DNA from: Streptomyces reniochalinae
GTDB taxonomy: Bacteria > Actinomycetota > Actinomycetes > Streptomycetales > Streptomycetaceae
Reading direction: 5' to 3'
DNA: 64,000 nt
Assembly: GCF_003323735.1 (NCBI RefSeq)
Contig: NZ_QOIM01000047.1
Location: 58,158-122,157, forward strand
Below, piece after piece: positions 55,104-63,999 of the stretch. The notes under the pieces were generated by a model. It was not told the DNA's origin. It worked only from the letters and a program-made list of their open reading frames with translations, and did no database searches. Numbering within the stretch: the stretch's first letter is position 1; each line of letters opens with the position of its first letter. A program made the translations under genes and the position numbers.

Positions 55104-57836
55104 GTGGCGAGCGAAGAGCTCCTGCAGCGCAACTATCTCGATTCCGGAACGCTGCGGGGGGACACGTTCGGTTCCTACGAGCACCTGAGCTTGGGGGCCA
55201 CCTCCTTGGGGGCCCTGGTGAAAGCTGGAGTCGACGTCACTCTTCCCTCATCCCACAGCTATCAGGCCACCGCCTATAAGCCTCCAGTGAAGCCCGCGTC
55301 GCTGAAGCCTGATGCTGTCTACCTGCAGCGACGGGACAATCAGCTTCACCCGGTCGCGGTAGGTGAACACAAGAAGGCTGGCGAGTTCCATGGCAAGACG
55401 GGGCCGAAAAAGGCAATCGCCGCGCAGGAGCAAGCCCTGTTGTCGGCCCTCGCTCTTGGCGCCCCTGTCGCCTTTGCTACCGACGGCACCTCTACCTTCT
55501 ACGTGGATGTCGCAAAGAGCAAGCTGTCCGGGAAGCTGGAACAGCACTCCGATACACGCTCGTTCTCTCCAGCCGTTCTCGCCAACCTCATCCACGGGGA
55601 TACAGGCGTAGCGAAGGATCCAACCGAGCTTGCCGAGCGCGTGTGGCAGCTCATCTGGCACGCCACCAAGGCCGAGCCTAAGGACTGCCTCCTCACCTTC
55701 GTAGAGATCTTCGTCCTCAAATTCCTGAGCGACAACTTGAAGGCGTCGATCCTTCCGAAAAACCTCAACTTCTACCACCTCATCGGCGACCCGGCAGATT
55801 TCAAAGAGCAGACCGGGATGACCGAGATTGAGTACTACGTAAGCCACATTCGGCCGAAGATTAAATCCATCTTCCCCGATAACACCATAAGCGACGACCA
55901 GCAGGTTGCCGAACTTTTCGACCTGAAGACTGTCGTATCCAAGACCTCCGTTATTAACGGATTCGTCTTCCTCCAAAGCGGCCAGCAGACCCACGCCAGC
56001 TACAATACAACCTTTCGGTCGATGATTGAGGCATTCAACGAATTCGGGCCGCTCACCAAGATTGATCCCGAATTCAAGCTGCGACTGTACGAGACTTTCC
56101 TGCGCCGCTCCGCCCGCCAGCAGCGGCTCGGCCAGTTCTTCACGCCTCGCAATGTCGTACACCCAATGGTTCGAATGGCTCAACTATCTAAGCTCCACGA
56201 AGGCTCGGTAGTCCTAGACCCAGCCGCAGGTGTTGGCGGATTCGTCCTCGAGCCACTTATGTGGAAAGAAGCCCTCCAGGGAAACCTTTCCATTAAATCG
56301 GGTAAGCCTAGTAGGAAGATCCGCACTGTCGGCCTTGACGTCGACTCCGACCTTCACATTCTCGCCAAGGCGAACATGCTTCTCCACATCGCTGAGCTTG
56401 TGAGGGATCCAGCTACTACGACCGCCTCACTGAACAAGGCCATGGCGGAGACATTCCTCCTCATGGACGACAATAGGACTTTGGGGTCACTCGCCCATCC
56501 TCCCATCGAAAAAGTCGATGCAATTCTAACTAATCCTCCATACGTCACCCGCGGCAGCGCCATCTATAAGGAAACCCTAAAAGAGGCGTCAGGCACCCGA
56601 AACGGGAAGACTCTCAAGCAGTACTACGACGGCGCCGGCCTGGGGGTGGAGGCGCTGTTCCTCAGGTATATTTCCGGCGCGCTCAAGCCTGGAGGCCGGG
56701 CGTTCGTGGTCGTGCCGCAGGGACTGCTCAATCGGACAGAGCCGGGACCCAAGCAGCAGCTACTCGACGAGTGCAACATTCTTGCCTCGATCCAGCTTCC
56801 GCGAGGCACCTTCTTCAATACCGCCCAGAAGACATACATCCTGGTGCTCGAACGCCGCCATACCATCGTTGACCCGCGACCCGAAGTGCTCTGCGGACTG
56901 GCGCGCTCCATCGGAGAAACACTCGACTGGCGTCGACGCCCCACGCCCGAAGATAACGACCTCCTTGAAATCGCAGACGCATTCGTTCAGCGCGATAATG
57001 GAGATTCTTCCGCGGCGGACGCATCCGCTGTAGTGAAGGTCGTCGACGCTTCCAAATTCTCGTCTGATAATCGATGGGACATCGTTCGTTTCTGGTCGGA
57101 CGAAGAACTGGTCTCTCTTGGCGAGAGCGCTGCACCTGTCGACAGGCTGACTTTCATCGACGACACGCGCGCTTCTCTGGAAGAACTCCAGAACGACTTG
57201 ACCGAGGCGCGCAAAGAGATCGAGAAGTTGACAGCTGGCGCCACTAAGTCCCTGTCCCTGGCAGATGAAGGTATCTTCACAGTTCGATCGGGCACCCGCA
57301 TCACGACTAAGCAGATCCAAGACAATCCCGGTGAGATCTTCGTTTATTCCTGCTTTAAAGAGGCAGGAATTATCAAGGGCAAGGTTTCCGAAGAATGGCT
57401 CGCCAAGCAGAAGAAGCGTGCTCGCGGCACGCCTAAGGATGCCCCTCCTACGGAACCCGCCTTCCCCTTGGAAGAGGCTCCATCGGTTACTGTGAACGCG
57501 AATGGAGCATCAGTCGGAAAGGTGTTCGTTCGCCCTGCCGGATGCCTCCTCACTGACGACGTGATCGTGGTACAGCCACACGCCAAGGCGAATATCGATC
57601 TCGATTACCTCTCGGTTGCACTGCAGAGCGCCGTCACGGCGGGTGGATTCCTCTACGAGGCCAAGCTATTCGCCACGCGCGTAAAGGAACTCAGCGTCGT
57701 TGCCCCTGTCGATGAATCGGGAAACTTGGACGTCGAACAGCAGAAGCGGATAGCTTCGGCGGTTAAGCGGTTCGAAGATATCGTGTCTCGCCTGGGTGAA
57801 CTGGGCCGCTGGAGTTCAGAAGCGCGGGTCGTCTGA
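55104..57836 (+). CDS. Single-chain N6-adenine methylase with N-terminal nuclease-like motif (type IIG-like)
   Basis: A 910-residue protein. N-terminal PD-(D/E)xK-like motif: D70 (KPDAVY) and E88xK90 (VGEHKKAG). An HsdM-like methylase follows: GQFFTPRNVVHPMVRM, VLDPAAGVGGF (AdoMet site, about 370) and NPPY (about 476, ILTNPPYVTRG). The C-terminal 250 residues resemble an HsdS target-recognition half (IFVYSCFKEAGIIKGKVS). GTG start at 55104 with GGAGGA 6 nt before it. One chain carrying cutting, methylation and recognition is MmeI/type IIG style. AT-rich third positions suggest recent arrival. Confidence 0.82.
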   Translation: MASEELLQRNYLDSGTLRGDTFGSYEHLSLGATSLGALVKAGVDVTLPSSHSYQATAYKPPVKPASLKPDAVYLQRRDNQLHPVAVGEHKKAGEFHGKTGPKKAIAAQEQALLSALALGAPVAFATDGTSTFYVDVAKSKLSGKLEQHSDTRSFSPAVLANLIHGDTGVAKDPTELAERVWQLIWHATKAEPKDCLLTFVEIFVLKFLSDNLKASILPKNLNFYHLIGDPADFKEQTGMTEIEYYVSHIRPKIKSIFPDNTISDDQQVAELFDLKTVVSKTSVINGFVFLQSGQQTHASYNTTFRSMIEAFNEFGPLTKIDPEFKLRLYETFLRRSARQQRLGQFFTPRNVVHPMVRMAQLSKLHEGSVVLDPAAGVGGFVLEPLMWKEALQGNLSIKSGKPSRKIRTVGLDVDSDLHILAKANMLLHIAELVRDPATTTASLNKAMAETFLLMDDNRTLGSLAHPPIEKVDAILTNPPYVTRGSAIYKETLKEASGTRNGKTLKQYYDGAGLGVEALFLRYISGALKPGGRAFVVVPQGLLNRTEPGPKQQLLDECNILASIQLPRGTFFNTAQKTYILVLERRHTIVDPRPEVLCGLARSIGETLDWRRRPTPEDNDLLEIADAFVQRDNGDSSAADASAVVKVVDASKFSSDNRWDIVRFWSDEELVSLGESAAPVDRLTFIDDTRASLEELQNDLTEARKEIEKLTAGATKSLSLADEGIFTVRSGTRITTKQIQDNPGEIFVYSCFKEAGIIKGKVSEEWLAKQKKRARGTPKDAPPTEPAFPLEEAPSVTVNANGASVGKVFVRPAGCLLTDDVIVVQPHAKANIDLDYLSVALQSAVTAGGFLYEAKLFATRVKELSVVAPVDESGNLDVEQQKRIASAVKRFEDIVSRLGELGRWSSEARVV

Positions 57837-57862
57837 GTTACAGCAGTTTGACGAGAATGCCT

Positions 57863-57891
57863 GGGCGCTTGGAATTTTCCATAAAGCGCCC
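57863..57891 (+). terminator. Methylase gene terminator
   Basis: GGGCGCTT pairs with AAGCGCCC (8 bp) across a 13-nt loop, 27 nt after the methylase stop codon. The position fits a terminator of the defence pair. Confidence 0.55.
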
Positions 57892-57920
57892 GGCCATCTC
57901 TCACCCATACTGTTTCACTA

Positions 57921-58789
57921 AGCGTTGTCCCGTAAATGATCTACGACGTGTCCGCTGACCTGCTTGTCCTGCCGTTACCCGGCGAGGGTGAGGTTGTGCA
58001 GGCGGGCGATGCCGAGCATGGCGTGGTGGACGCCGTCGCCTTTCAGGCGGCAGTCGCGTAGGATCTTCGAGGTATTCATGCGGGCGAAGGCGTGCTCGAC
58101 GCGGGCGCGGACTTTGCGGTGGGAGGCACTGTGATCCTCTTTCCAGCCGGGGAGGTCGGCCTGGCCTCTCTCGCGTCGGTGCGGGATGACCAGGCCAGTG
58201 CCCCGGTAGCCGCCGTCGGCGATGACGGTGGTCCTGCCGACGGCGTCCTTGGCGCCGGACAGCTCCCCCCGCCTTGCAGTCGTTGCGGTTGCCGGGTACC
58301 GGTCGACCGACGGCGACGACGAGCCGGGTGTCTGCGTCGATCACGACCTGGTGGTTGGTGGAGTACCGGTAGTTCTTCGACTGCTCGGCCACCTGGTGGT
58401 CACGGGTGGGGACCAGGGTCCCGTCCACGATCAGCACGGTGTCCTTACGGAACCGCTTGCGCTGCTGCAGGGGGAGCGAGGGTGCGAGGTGGTCGATGAT
58501 GCGGTCGGCCGCGGACTTGGACACCCCGCACAGCGGCGTCAGTTGGCGCAGGGTGAGGTTGGTCCGCCAGTACGCGGCGACCAACAGCACGCGGTCTTCC
58601 AGCGGCAGGCTCCACGGCCGGCCCTTGCGCACCGGGTCGCACCCTCGCGCCGCAGCGCGGTGACGAGCTTGCCGAACTGCCGCGGACTCAGCCCGGTGAA
58701 CGGGGCTACCCAGAAGGGCTCCGACGCCCTGATCACATCAGCCACACCAAGATCATCTCACCTGTGACCAGCAGTTACGGGACAACGCT
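57921..58789. mobile_element. IS5-type insertion sequence A (869 bp), decayed
   Basis: Bounded by perfect 15-bp terminal inverted repeats AGCGTTGTCCCGTAA and flanked by TA on both sides (57919-57920, 58790-58791), fitting IS5-family insertion. The transposase on the minus strand (57975-58745) is broken by frameshifts. It sits just after the methylase terminator. Confidence 0.85.
57975..58745 (-). pseudogene. Transposase of IS A, frameshifted
   Basis: Three segments in different frames: the start (GLSPRQFGKLVTALRREG), the middle (SLPLEDRVLLVAAYWRTNLT, then TVLIVDGTLVPTRDHQVAEQ) and the end (TTVIADGGYRGTGLVIPHRR, then ARVEHAFARMNTSKILRDCR). These match IS5-family DDE transposases: D in IVDGTL, D in IADGGYRG, E in RVEHAFARM. 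At least two indels separate them, so the gene is inactive unless the sequence is wrong. Confidence 0.8.
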
Positions 58790-58949
58790 TAGCTCGACAA
58801 CTTCGCACTCGTTTTCGGCGCATTCGACTTCGGTCTCGACGCCGACGGCGGCCGACCCTGGTGGTAGGAACACAAAACAAACGGGCAGTGCCTCTAGGCA
58901 TCAGCCACACCGCATGTGCCCATCGCCAAGACCACGACAGCCCGCCCGG

Positions 58950-59198
58950 CTACGCGCACTGCGCTCGTCCTTCCTCCTGCTCGGACTGAACGCCAAGGAG
59001 CTGGTGCAGTTCCTCCGTCACCACGCGGTATGCGTTCCCCAGGCGCAGCACCTTGACCGGGTACTCACCTCGCTTAGCCAACTGATAGCCCGTGCTCCGG
59101 CCGATCGTGAGTGCCCGGTTCGCCGTGTCCAGGTCGACCGCCACAGGGAGGGACAGCAGCTCTTCCCGCGTCATCCCGCGAGCGTCAGTTGTTGCCAC
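58950..59198 (-). CDS. Excisionase-like helix-turn-helix protein
   Basis: An 82-residue protein with a MerR/AlpA-type helix-turn-helix (VAVDLDTANRALTIGRSTGY, then LGNAYRVVTEELHQLLG). Small proteins of this type beside a tyrosine integrase usually direct excision. It is divergent from the regulator at 59289, with a 90-bp gap. Assignment as excisionase is from position and size. Confidence 0.65.
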   Translation of the reverse strand: MATTDARGMTREELLSLPVAVDLDTANRALTIGRSTGYQLAKRGEYPVKVLRLGNAYRVVTEELHQLLGVQSEQEEGRAQCA

Positions 59199-59288
59199 GA
59201 TGTTCTCCGATCGCCCAAGCGTGCAGCTACGGGAGAACGTGTATCACGGATGTTGCGGCGACCCGTTTTTTCTGCCTAGCTTGCAGCG

Positions 59289-59936
59289 ATGACAACACGC
59301 GATTGGTCTCCGGCCTTCACTGCACGGGTCGCTGAGCAGATGCGCACCGCTCGTAGGGCTGCCGGCCTCACCGCAGCGGGTGCTTCTGACGCGTGCGCTC
59401 GGCTCGGCCTGCCGGTGCCCAAGACGACGATCACGAACCTGGAGACCGGCCGCCGAACCTCGATCGACCTCGCCGAGTTCCTCGTCCTGGCCGAGGTCTA
59501 CGGCGTGCCACCGATCACCCTGCTGTTCCCACTGGGCGGCGAGGCCACGGTCGCTGTGCTTCCAGGGCAGGAGGTACCCACCTGGGACGCGGTGGCCTGG
59601 TTCACCGGCGAGGCAGAGCAGGATTCGCCTCCCACGGAAGGCTCTGCCCGCGAAGTGCTGGATACCTTCCGGGCCCACCGCGACGCCGCCGTGACCGCCC
59701 TCACCTCAAGCCGCCTCGCCAAGGAACGCCGCCGGAAGGCGAACACCACGCTCGACCCACAGCGGCGGGAGTCGCTCCACTCTGCCGCCGCCTCGTACGA
59801 ACAAGTCGCCTTCGACGACTGCAGAGAGCTGCGGGACTTCAGAGACAGGATGCGCGAACGCGGTCTCGCACTCCCGGCGCTTCCTGTGGATCTGCAGTTT
59901 GTCGATGAGTCGACCGAGGACAACGAGGACACTTAG
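59289..59936 (+). CDS. XRE-like regulator of the element
   Basis: A 215-residue protein with an N-terminal Cro/C1-like domain (about 12-75: AEQMRTARRAAGLTAAGASD, then TTITNLETGRRTSIDL), a loop, and a C-terminal charged helix. Its stop TAG uses the first base of IS B as its final G, because IS B inserted right at the stop. Before that insertion the stop overlapped the integrase GTG by one base, so the two formed a coupled operon. It probably controls integrase/excisionase expression. Confidence 0.75.
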   Translation: MTTRDWSPAFTARVAEQMRTARRAAGLTAAGASDACARLGLPVPKTTITNLETGRRTSIDLAEFLVLAEVYGVPPITLLFPLGGEATVAVLPGQEVPTWDAVAWFTGEAEQDSPPTEGSAREVLDTFRAHRDAAVTALTSSRLAKERRRKANTTLDPQRRESLHSAAASYEQVAFDDCRELRDFRDRMRERGLALPALPVDLQFVDESTEDNEDT

Positions 59937-60819
59937 AGGCCCTAACAAAAGGGTTGGTCGTGTCGGTGGGTGATGAGGCAGGTGGCGAGGCCGAGGATGG
60001 CTTCGTGGATGTCGTCGCGTCGTTCCCAGCGGATGCGTAGGCGCCGGAAGCCGTGGAGCCAGGCGATGGTGCGCTCGACGACCCACCGGTGCACTCCGAG
60101 CCCTGAACCATGAGCGACGCCGCGGCGAGCGATCACCGGTTTGATGCCCAGGGCCGCACGAGCCAGCGGTATTTGTCGTGGTCGTAGCCACGGTCGCCGA
60201 GCACGACGCGGGCCGTTGCCGTGGCCGCCCGACCAGGCCCGCGACGGAGGGGGCCTTGGCGAGTATCGGCAGCAGCTGCGTGACGTCGTTGCGGTTTCCG
60301 CCGGTCAGCGACACCGCGAGCGGGATGCCCTGACCGTCGACGAGGACGTGGTGCTTGCTTGCCCGGACGTGCGCGGTCGACCGGGCTGGGACCGCTTTGG
60401 GGCCCCGGCGGGCCGTCCGCACGTGGGAGGAGTCGATCACCGCCCGCGACCAGTCCAGCTGTTTCGCCGACCGCAGCTTCTTCAGCAGCACCAGGTGCAG
60501 CTTCCCCCACACGCCGGCCTCGTTCCAGGCGGCCAGGCGCCGCCAGCAGGTCATGCCCGACCCGAAGCCCAGCTCCTGGGGCAGGTACTCCCACTGGATG
60601 CCGGTGTGCAGCACGAACAGGATCCCGCACAAAGCCTGCCGGTCCGGCACCCGCGGTCGGCCCGCCACCAGCTTCGGCCCCGGCACGGGCAGCAACGGCT
60701 CGATCAGCGACCACAGTTCGTCCGACACGATCCACGGCTGCGATTGACGTTTCCCCACGACCCGACCAACGAGCAGACAGACCGCTGGTTACTTGATCAA
60801 CAACTTCTGTTAGGGCCTC
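59936..60819. mobile_element. IS5-type insertion sequence B (884 bp), decayed
   Basis: Terminal inverted repeats GAGGCCCTAACAAAAG and its mate differ by one base over 16. The 3-bp target TTA is duplicated at 59933-59935 and 60820-60822. It lies exactly between the regulator stop and the integrase GTG. The minus-strand transposase (59942-60758) is frameshifted twice. Confidence 0.88.
59942..60758 (-). pseudogene. Transposase of IS B, frameshifted
   Basis: The first part (QPWIVSDELWSLIEPLLPVP, RAVIDSSHVRTARRG with a catalytic Asp, LTGGNRNDVTQLLPIL) is in one frame. VVLGDRGYDHDKYRWLVRPW is in a second, and GLGVHRWVVERTIAWLHGFR with the catalytic Glu in a third. The whole matches an IS5/IS4-like DDE transposase. 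Two indels (near 60215 and 60145) break it. Confidence 0.85.
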
Positions 60820-60822
60820 TTA

Positions 60823-62379
60823 GTGAAGAAGGGTTCCACCAGCAGGGTCAGCTCGTGCCGCAATCCCGATACCGGCACCTTGTACGGAGCTTCCTGCCCG
60901 AAGCTGACAAGCAACCGGCGACACGGGAACTGGAGCGTATTCCAGGAACTGGTTCCCCGGAAGGACGGGACACGCCGCAGGTTCCGTCGCCAAGGATTCA
61001 CCTCGTCCACCGAGGCGACGGAAGAGCTGAACAACGTACGCGCCCTGATGTCCATACCGGAAGAGGACGATCAGCCCGGTCAGATCGCGATCAGTGACCT
61101 CTTGGAAGAGTGCCGCCGGACCAGGACTCCGCTCCCGGACTACAACGAGACCCGGCGGCGCCGTTTCCAGGTCGGGGAACAGCTCAACTCGAAGCTCACG
61201 GTCGGCGAGTGGCTGGATGAGTGGATCGAGGGCCGCAAACAGCTCAGGCCCGGCGGCGAGAAGCGCTACGAGGTGGACATACGGATCCACCTCAAGCCCC
61301 ATCTCGGGGACGTCCGGCTGGACAAACTCCGCGTCAGCCACATCAACAAGATGTTCGACGCGATCAACGAGGCGAACATCGAAATCGAGGAGCAGAACGC
61401 CCAGCGGCGGGCCGCGCTGGAAGCGCTGAAGACCATCCCCTGGAAGGGCGCGGAGAACCGGGCTCGGCGGACGTGGCTGAAGGCTTTCATCGACCAGCTG
61501 CCGCCCTTCCGGCGCATCACCGGGCTCAATACCCAGCCCCACATCAAGGCCACGCTCCGCGCCGCGCTGAACGTCGCCATCGCCCAGCAGCGCATGCCCA
61601 ACTTCAACCCGGTCGAGCACGTCGAGCTGCTGCCCGGCACGAAGCCCAAGGCCCTGATCTGGACCGAGGAACGGATCGCACACTGGCTGGAGACCGGTGA
61701 GAAACCCTCTCCGGTCATGGTCTGGACCCCGGAACACACCGGGCAGTTCTTCGACCACGTCGAGGGCACCCGCCTGAAGACCATGTGGCGACTGATCGGC
61801 TTCCGAGGCATGCGGCGAGGGGAAGCCGTCGCTCCCCGCCTGGTCGACCACGACTACGAGAACGCGTCCCTGACCGTCGCGACCCAGCTCGTCCAAGACG
61901 GCTGGGAGGTCCTGGAAGGCCCACCGAAGACCAACAGCGGCATCCGGGTCATCGCCCTCGACGAGGAGACCAACGAGGGACTCTACGCCCGGCGCCACCA
62001 ACGGGAGGAAGAACGCCGCGAGTGGGGTTCCGCATGGCAGGAGACCGGCCGGTTCTTCACGGAGGAAGACGGCTCCATCCTTCACCCGGGCAAGGTCTCC
62101 GACCTCTTCGACCGCCTCGTGGCGGAAATCGGCCTCCCGCCCGTCCGCCTCCACGACCTGCGGCACGGGGCGGCCACCCTCATGCTCGCCGCTGGCGTCG
62201 ACATCAAGGTCGTCTCCGAGACACTCGGCCACAGCGATACCCGCATCACCCGGGACATCTACCAGGCCGTCCTGGACGACCTCGCTCGCGCCGCCGCCGA
62301 AGCCGTCGTCCAGCTCGTACCACGAGCCCGCAGGGTAGCTCCGGCTCAGGCCATCAACCAGGACACGCAGAGCGCCTGA
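60823..62379 (+). CDS. Tyrosine recombinase integrase of the element
   Basis: A 518-residue phage-type integrase. The catalytic set is Arg in GFRGMRRGEA (about 330), HDLRHG (about 444-449), the second His in LGHSDTRIT (about 469) and the nucleophile Tyr in RDIYQAVLD (about 480). An N-terminal arm-binding and SAM-like core-binding region precedes it. The GTG at 60823 originally overlapped the regulator stop; IS B now separates them and has removed the upstream ribosome region. It should act on the tRNA-Thr repeats at both ends. Confidence 0.9.
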   Translation: MKKGSTSRVSSCRNPDTGTLYGASCPKLTSNRRHGNWSVFQELVPRKDGTRRRFRRQGFTSSTEATEELNNVRALMSIPEEDDQPGQIAISDLLEECRRTRTPLPDYNETRRRRFQVGEQLNSKLTVGEWLDEWIEGRKQLRPGGEKRYEVDIRIHLKPHLGDVRLDKLRVSHINKMFDAINEANIEIEEQNAQRRAALEALKTIPWKGAENRARRTWLKAFIDQLPPFRRITGLNTQPHIKATLRAALNVAIAQQRMPNFNPVEHVELLPGTKPKALIWTEERIAHWLETGEKPSPVMVWTPEHTGQFFDHVEGTRLKTMWRLIGFRGMRRGEAVAPRLVDHDYENASLTVATQLVQDGWEVLEGPPKTNSGIRVIALDEETNEGLYARRHQREEERREWGSAWQETGRFFTEEDGSILHPGKVSDLFDRLVAEIGLPPVRLHDLRHGAATLMLAAGVDIKVVSETLGHSDTRITRDIYQAVLDDLARAAAEAVVQLVPRARRVAPAQAINQDTQSA

Positions 62380-62393
62380 CGCTCACGAACCAC

Positions 62394-62429
62394 GACGGGG
62401 CCGGTCAGCCAACGCTGACCGGCCCCGTC
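62394..62429. terminator. Bidirectional terminator between integrase and membrane protein
   Basis: GACGGGGCCGGTCAG and CTGACCGGCCCCGTC form a perfect 15-bp stem with a 6-nt loop between two convergent genes, 14 nt after the integrase stop. This is the best terminator in the window. Confidence 0.8.
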
Positions 62430-62450
62430 GGCGTGTGGGAACCGTCGCGC

Positions 62451-63542
62451 CTACTCACGACCGGCGGTGGCTGGCTGACGCTCCTCGGGTTCCTGCTGAG
62501 CGGTGACAGGTGGCTCGCTGCCGACTCGGGTGAAGTCGAGCAGCTCCCTTGCCTGCAGCAGCGGCTCCGAGCGACCTCCCAGCTTCAGGGGGAGGAGCAA
62601 GGTGACGATGGTCAGCGGAGCCACCGCCCCCTCGGGGACGCCCACGGCTGACAGGAGGCAGGCAAGGGCGGAGGCGAGAATGACGCCGAGAGCAGCGAGA
62701 CCGGCCACCCGCTTTCGCGGCTCGCTCTGAGCCACCTGCGGCGACGCCAGGAAGCTTTCCGGGAGCAGGTTCTGCGGGGTGCCGGCGCACAGACCGTGCA
62801 GAACAGTGACCAGTTTCCCGGCGAGTGCGTCCACGGCGTCCGCGTCACCGCGCTGCACCCGCCGCGCATCCCAACGCAGCGCTTCCCGGACCCTCTTCGC
62901 GTGTTCGACGGTCGCGGCCCGCTCCTGCCGCACGTGGTACTTCTTCGCCCGATGTACCAGGACAGCCGCCACCCCGTCGACCGCACCGGCCAGCCGCGAC
63001 GGACTCGCCTCCAGGCGCCGGACCCGGTGCGCGATGATCAGCGCGTTGCACACCATCCTGGTGACCGGCAGCCCCAGGCGGGGTCCATAGACGCGTGCGG
63101 CGCCGCCGACACCGGTCAGAGCGAAGAGCAGCACTGCGGCAACGGTCGTGACCAGAGCGGTCAGCCCAGGGATCTTCCCGTCCGCGGCATACGCGTCCAG
63201 GGCGGTGAGGTTGAAGAGGATGAGTGCGGGACAGCCGATGACGAGGGCTGCTGCCGTAGCGAGCACCTGTGCCTTCAGCAGCCGCTCTCGCAGCGCCGCG
63301 CGAAGAGCGAAGGGCAGCCGGAACTCCGCCATGGCCTCGTCCAGTCGGGACCGCATCCGCAACCGGCCGCCGAGCGCGCGCGGGGCCCCATGACGACGTC
63401 GCCGACGCGGCACCACCCATACGTAAGCCATGTAAACCCACCGCACCAATGTCGGTGCGATCAGCAGGGCGTAGACGGCACCCCCCATCATCCAGGTGAG
63501 GTCGGTCGCAAGCTGGTCTTGCAGTTGTTCCGCCTGACTCAT
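62451..63542 (-). CDS. Hypothetical membrane protein, cargo of the element
   Basis: A 363-residue protein with hydrophobic segments at about 18-42, 92-118, 127-150 and paired helices near 287-325. A basic cytoplasmic segment (PRRRRRHGAPRALGG) follows the first. No family recognised. It lies inside the element between the integrase and the right repeat. Membrane proteins in defence islands can be effector partners, but nothing here proves that. Confidence 0.68.
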   Translation of the reverse strand: MSQAEQLQDQLATDLTWMMGGAVYALLIAPTLVRWVYMAYVWVVPRRRRRHGAPRALGGRLRMRSRLDEAMAEFRLPFALRAALRERLLKAQVLATAAALVIGCPALILFNLTALDAYAADGKIPGLTALVTTVAAVLLFALTGVGGAARVYGPRLGLPVTRMVCNALIIAHRVRRLEASPSRLAGAVDGVAAVLVHRAKKYHVRQERAATVEHAKRVREALRWDARRVQRGDADAVDALAGKLVTVLHGLCAGTPQNLLPESFLASPQVAQSEPRKRVAGLAALGVILASALACLLSAVGVPEGAVAPLTIVTLLLPLKLGGRSEPLLQARELLDFTRVGSEPPVTAQQEPEERQPATAGRE

Positions 63543-63773
63543 TCGTCACCCCAGTCCGTACAGGCCGGTGCAACCGGCTTCGGATCAACAGAGCGGGAAC
63601 GGACGGTCTCTTGTCCGGGTTCCACAAGAGCCGTCACCCCGGAGAGCAACCAACCACGGCACACCGTGTCCAACCCCCGGCACACGCGCTGCACGTTCGT
63701 CCAACCCTTGTCCAATCAGGGCTCACGCACACGTAAGACGATCACGCAGCCAGAACTCCATCCGGCCCCGGAA
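63543..63773. other. Gap before the right attachment repeat
   Basis: About 230 bp with no gene that I can support. It may hold the membrane-protein promoter (reading left) and integrase arm-binding sites. Confidence 0.45.
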
Positions 63774-63861
63774 CATGCAAAAGCCCAGGTCACATCGTGT
63801 GTGACCTGGGCTTCAGACGAGCCGCCTCAGGGAATCGAACCCTTGACCTACGCATTACGAG
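63774..63861. repeat. Right attachment site: second copy of the tRNA-Thr 3' half
   Basis: Identical over 88 bp to 52278-52365, spaced 11,496 bp. The anticodon loop end is at 63855-63861. The following bases (ACGTG on the minus strand) could pair only partly with the anticodon stem, and no D-arm or acceptor 5' strand follows, so the intact tRNA is not restored here. Confidence 0.88.
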
Positions 63862-63930
63862 CACGTCAGTGCTCATGCTGCCCTACCTTCTTGAGCGCGT
63901 CCCGGGAGTTCGCGACTCTGGGACAGCGCG

Positions 63931-63999
63931 GGTGGGGCAGGGATGGTTTTCATGCTGGCTGCCCTCGATGGCTCAGGTGGCTGATCCCCCTGCCCCACC
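63931..63999. repeat. Long inverted repeat at the window edge
   Basis: GGTGGGGCAGGG (63931-63942) pairs with CCCTGCCCCACC (63988-63999), enclosing 45 bp. It is outside the first element and may be part of a neighbouring element or an end-repeat of one. It lacks a T-loop or plausible anticodon arm, so it is not called a tRNA. Confidence 0.5.

Noticed and set aside
63820..63900. Intact tRNA-Thr gene at the right repeat
   Set aside because: Only the 3' half from the anticodon loop onwards is present. No D-arm or acceptor 5' strand follows within the window.
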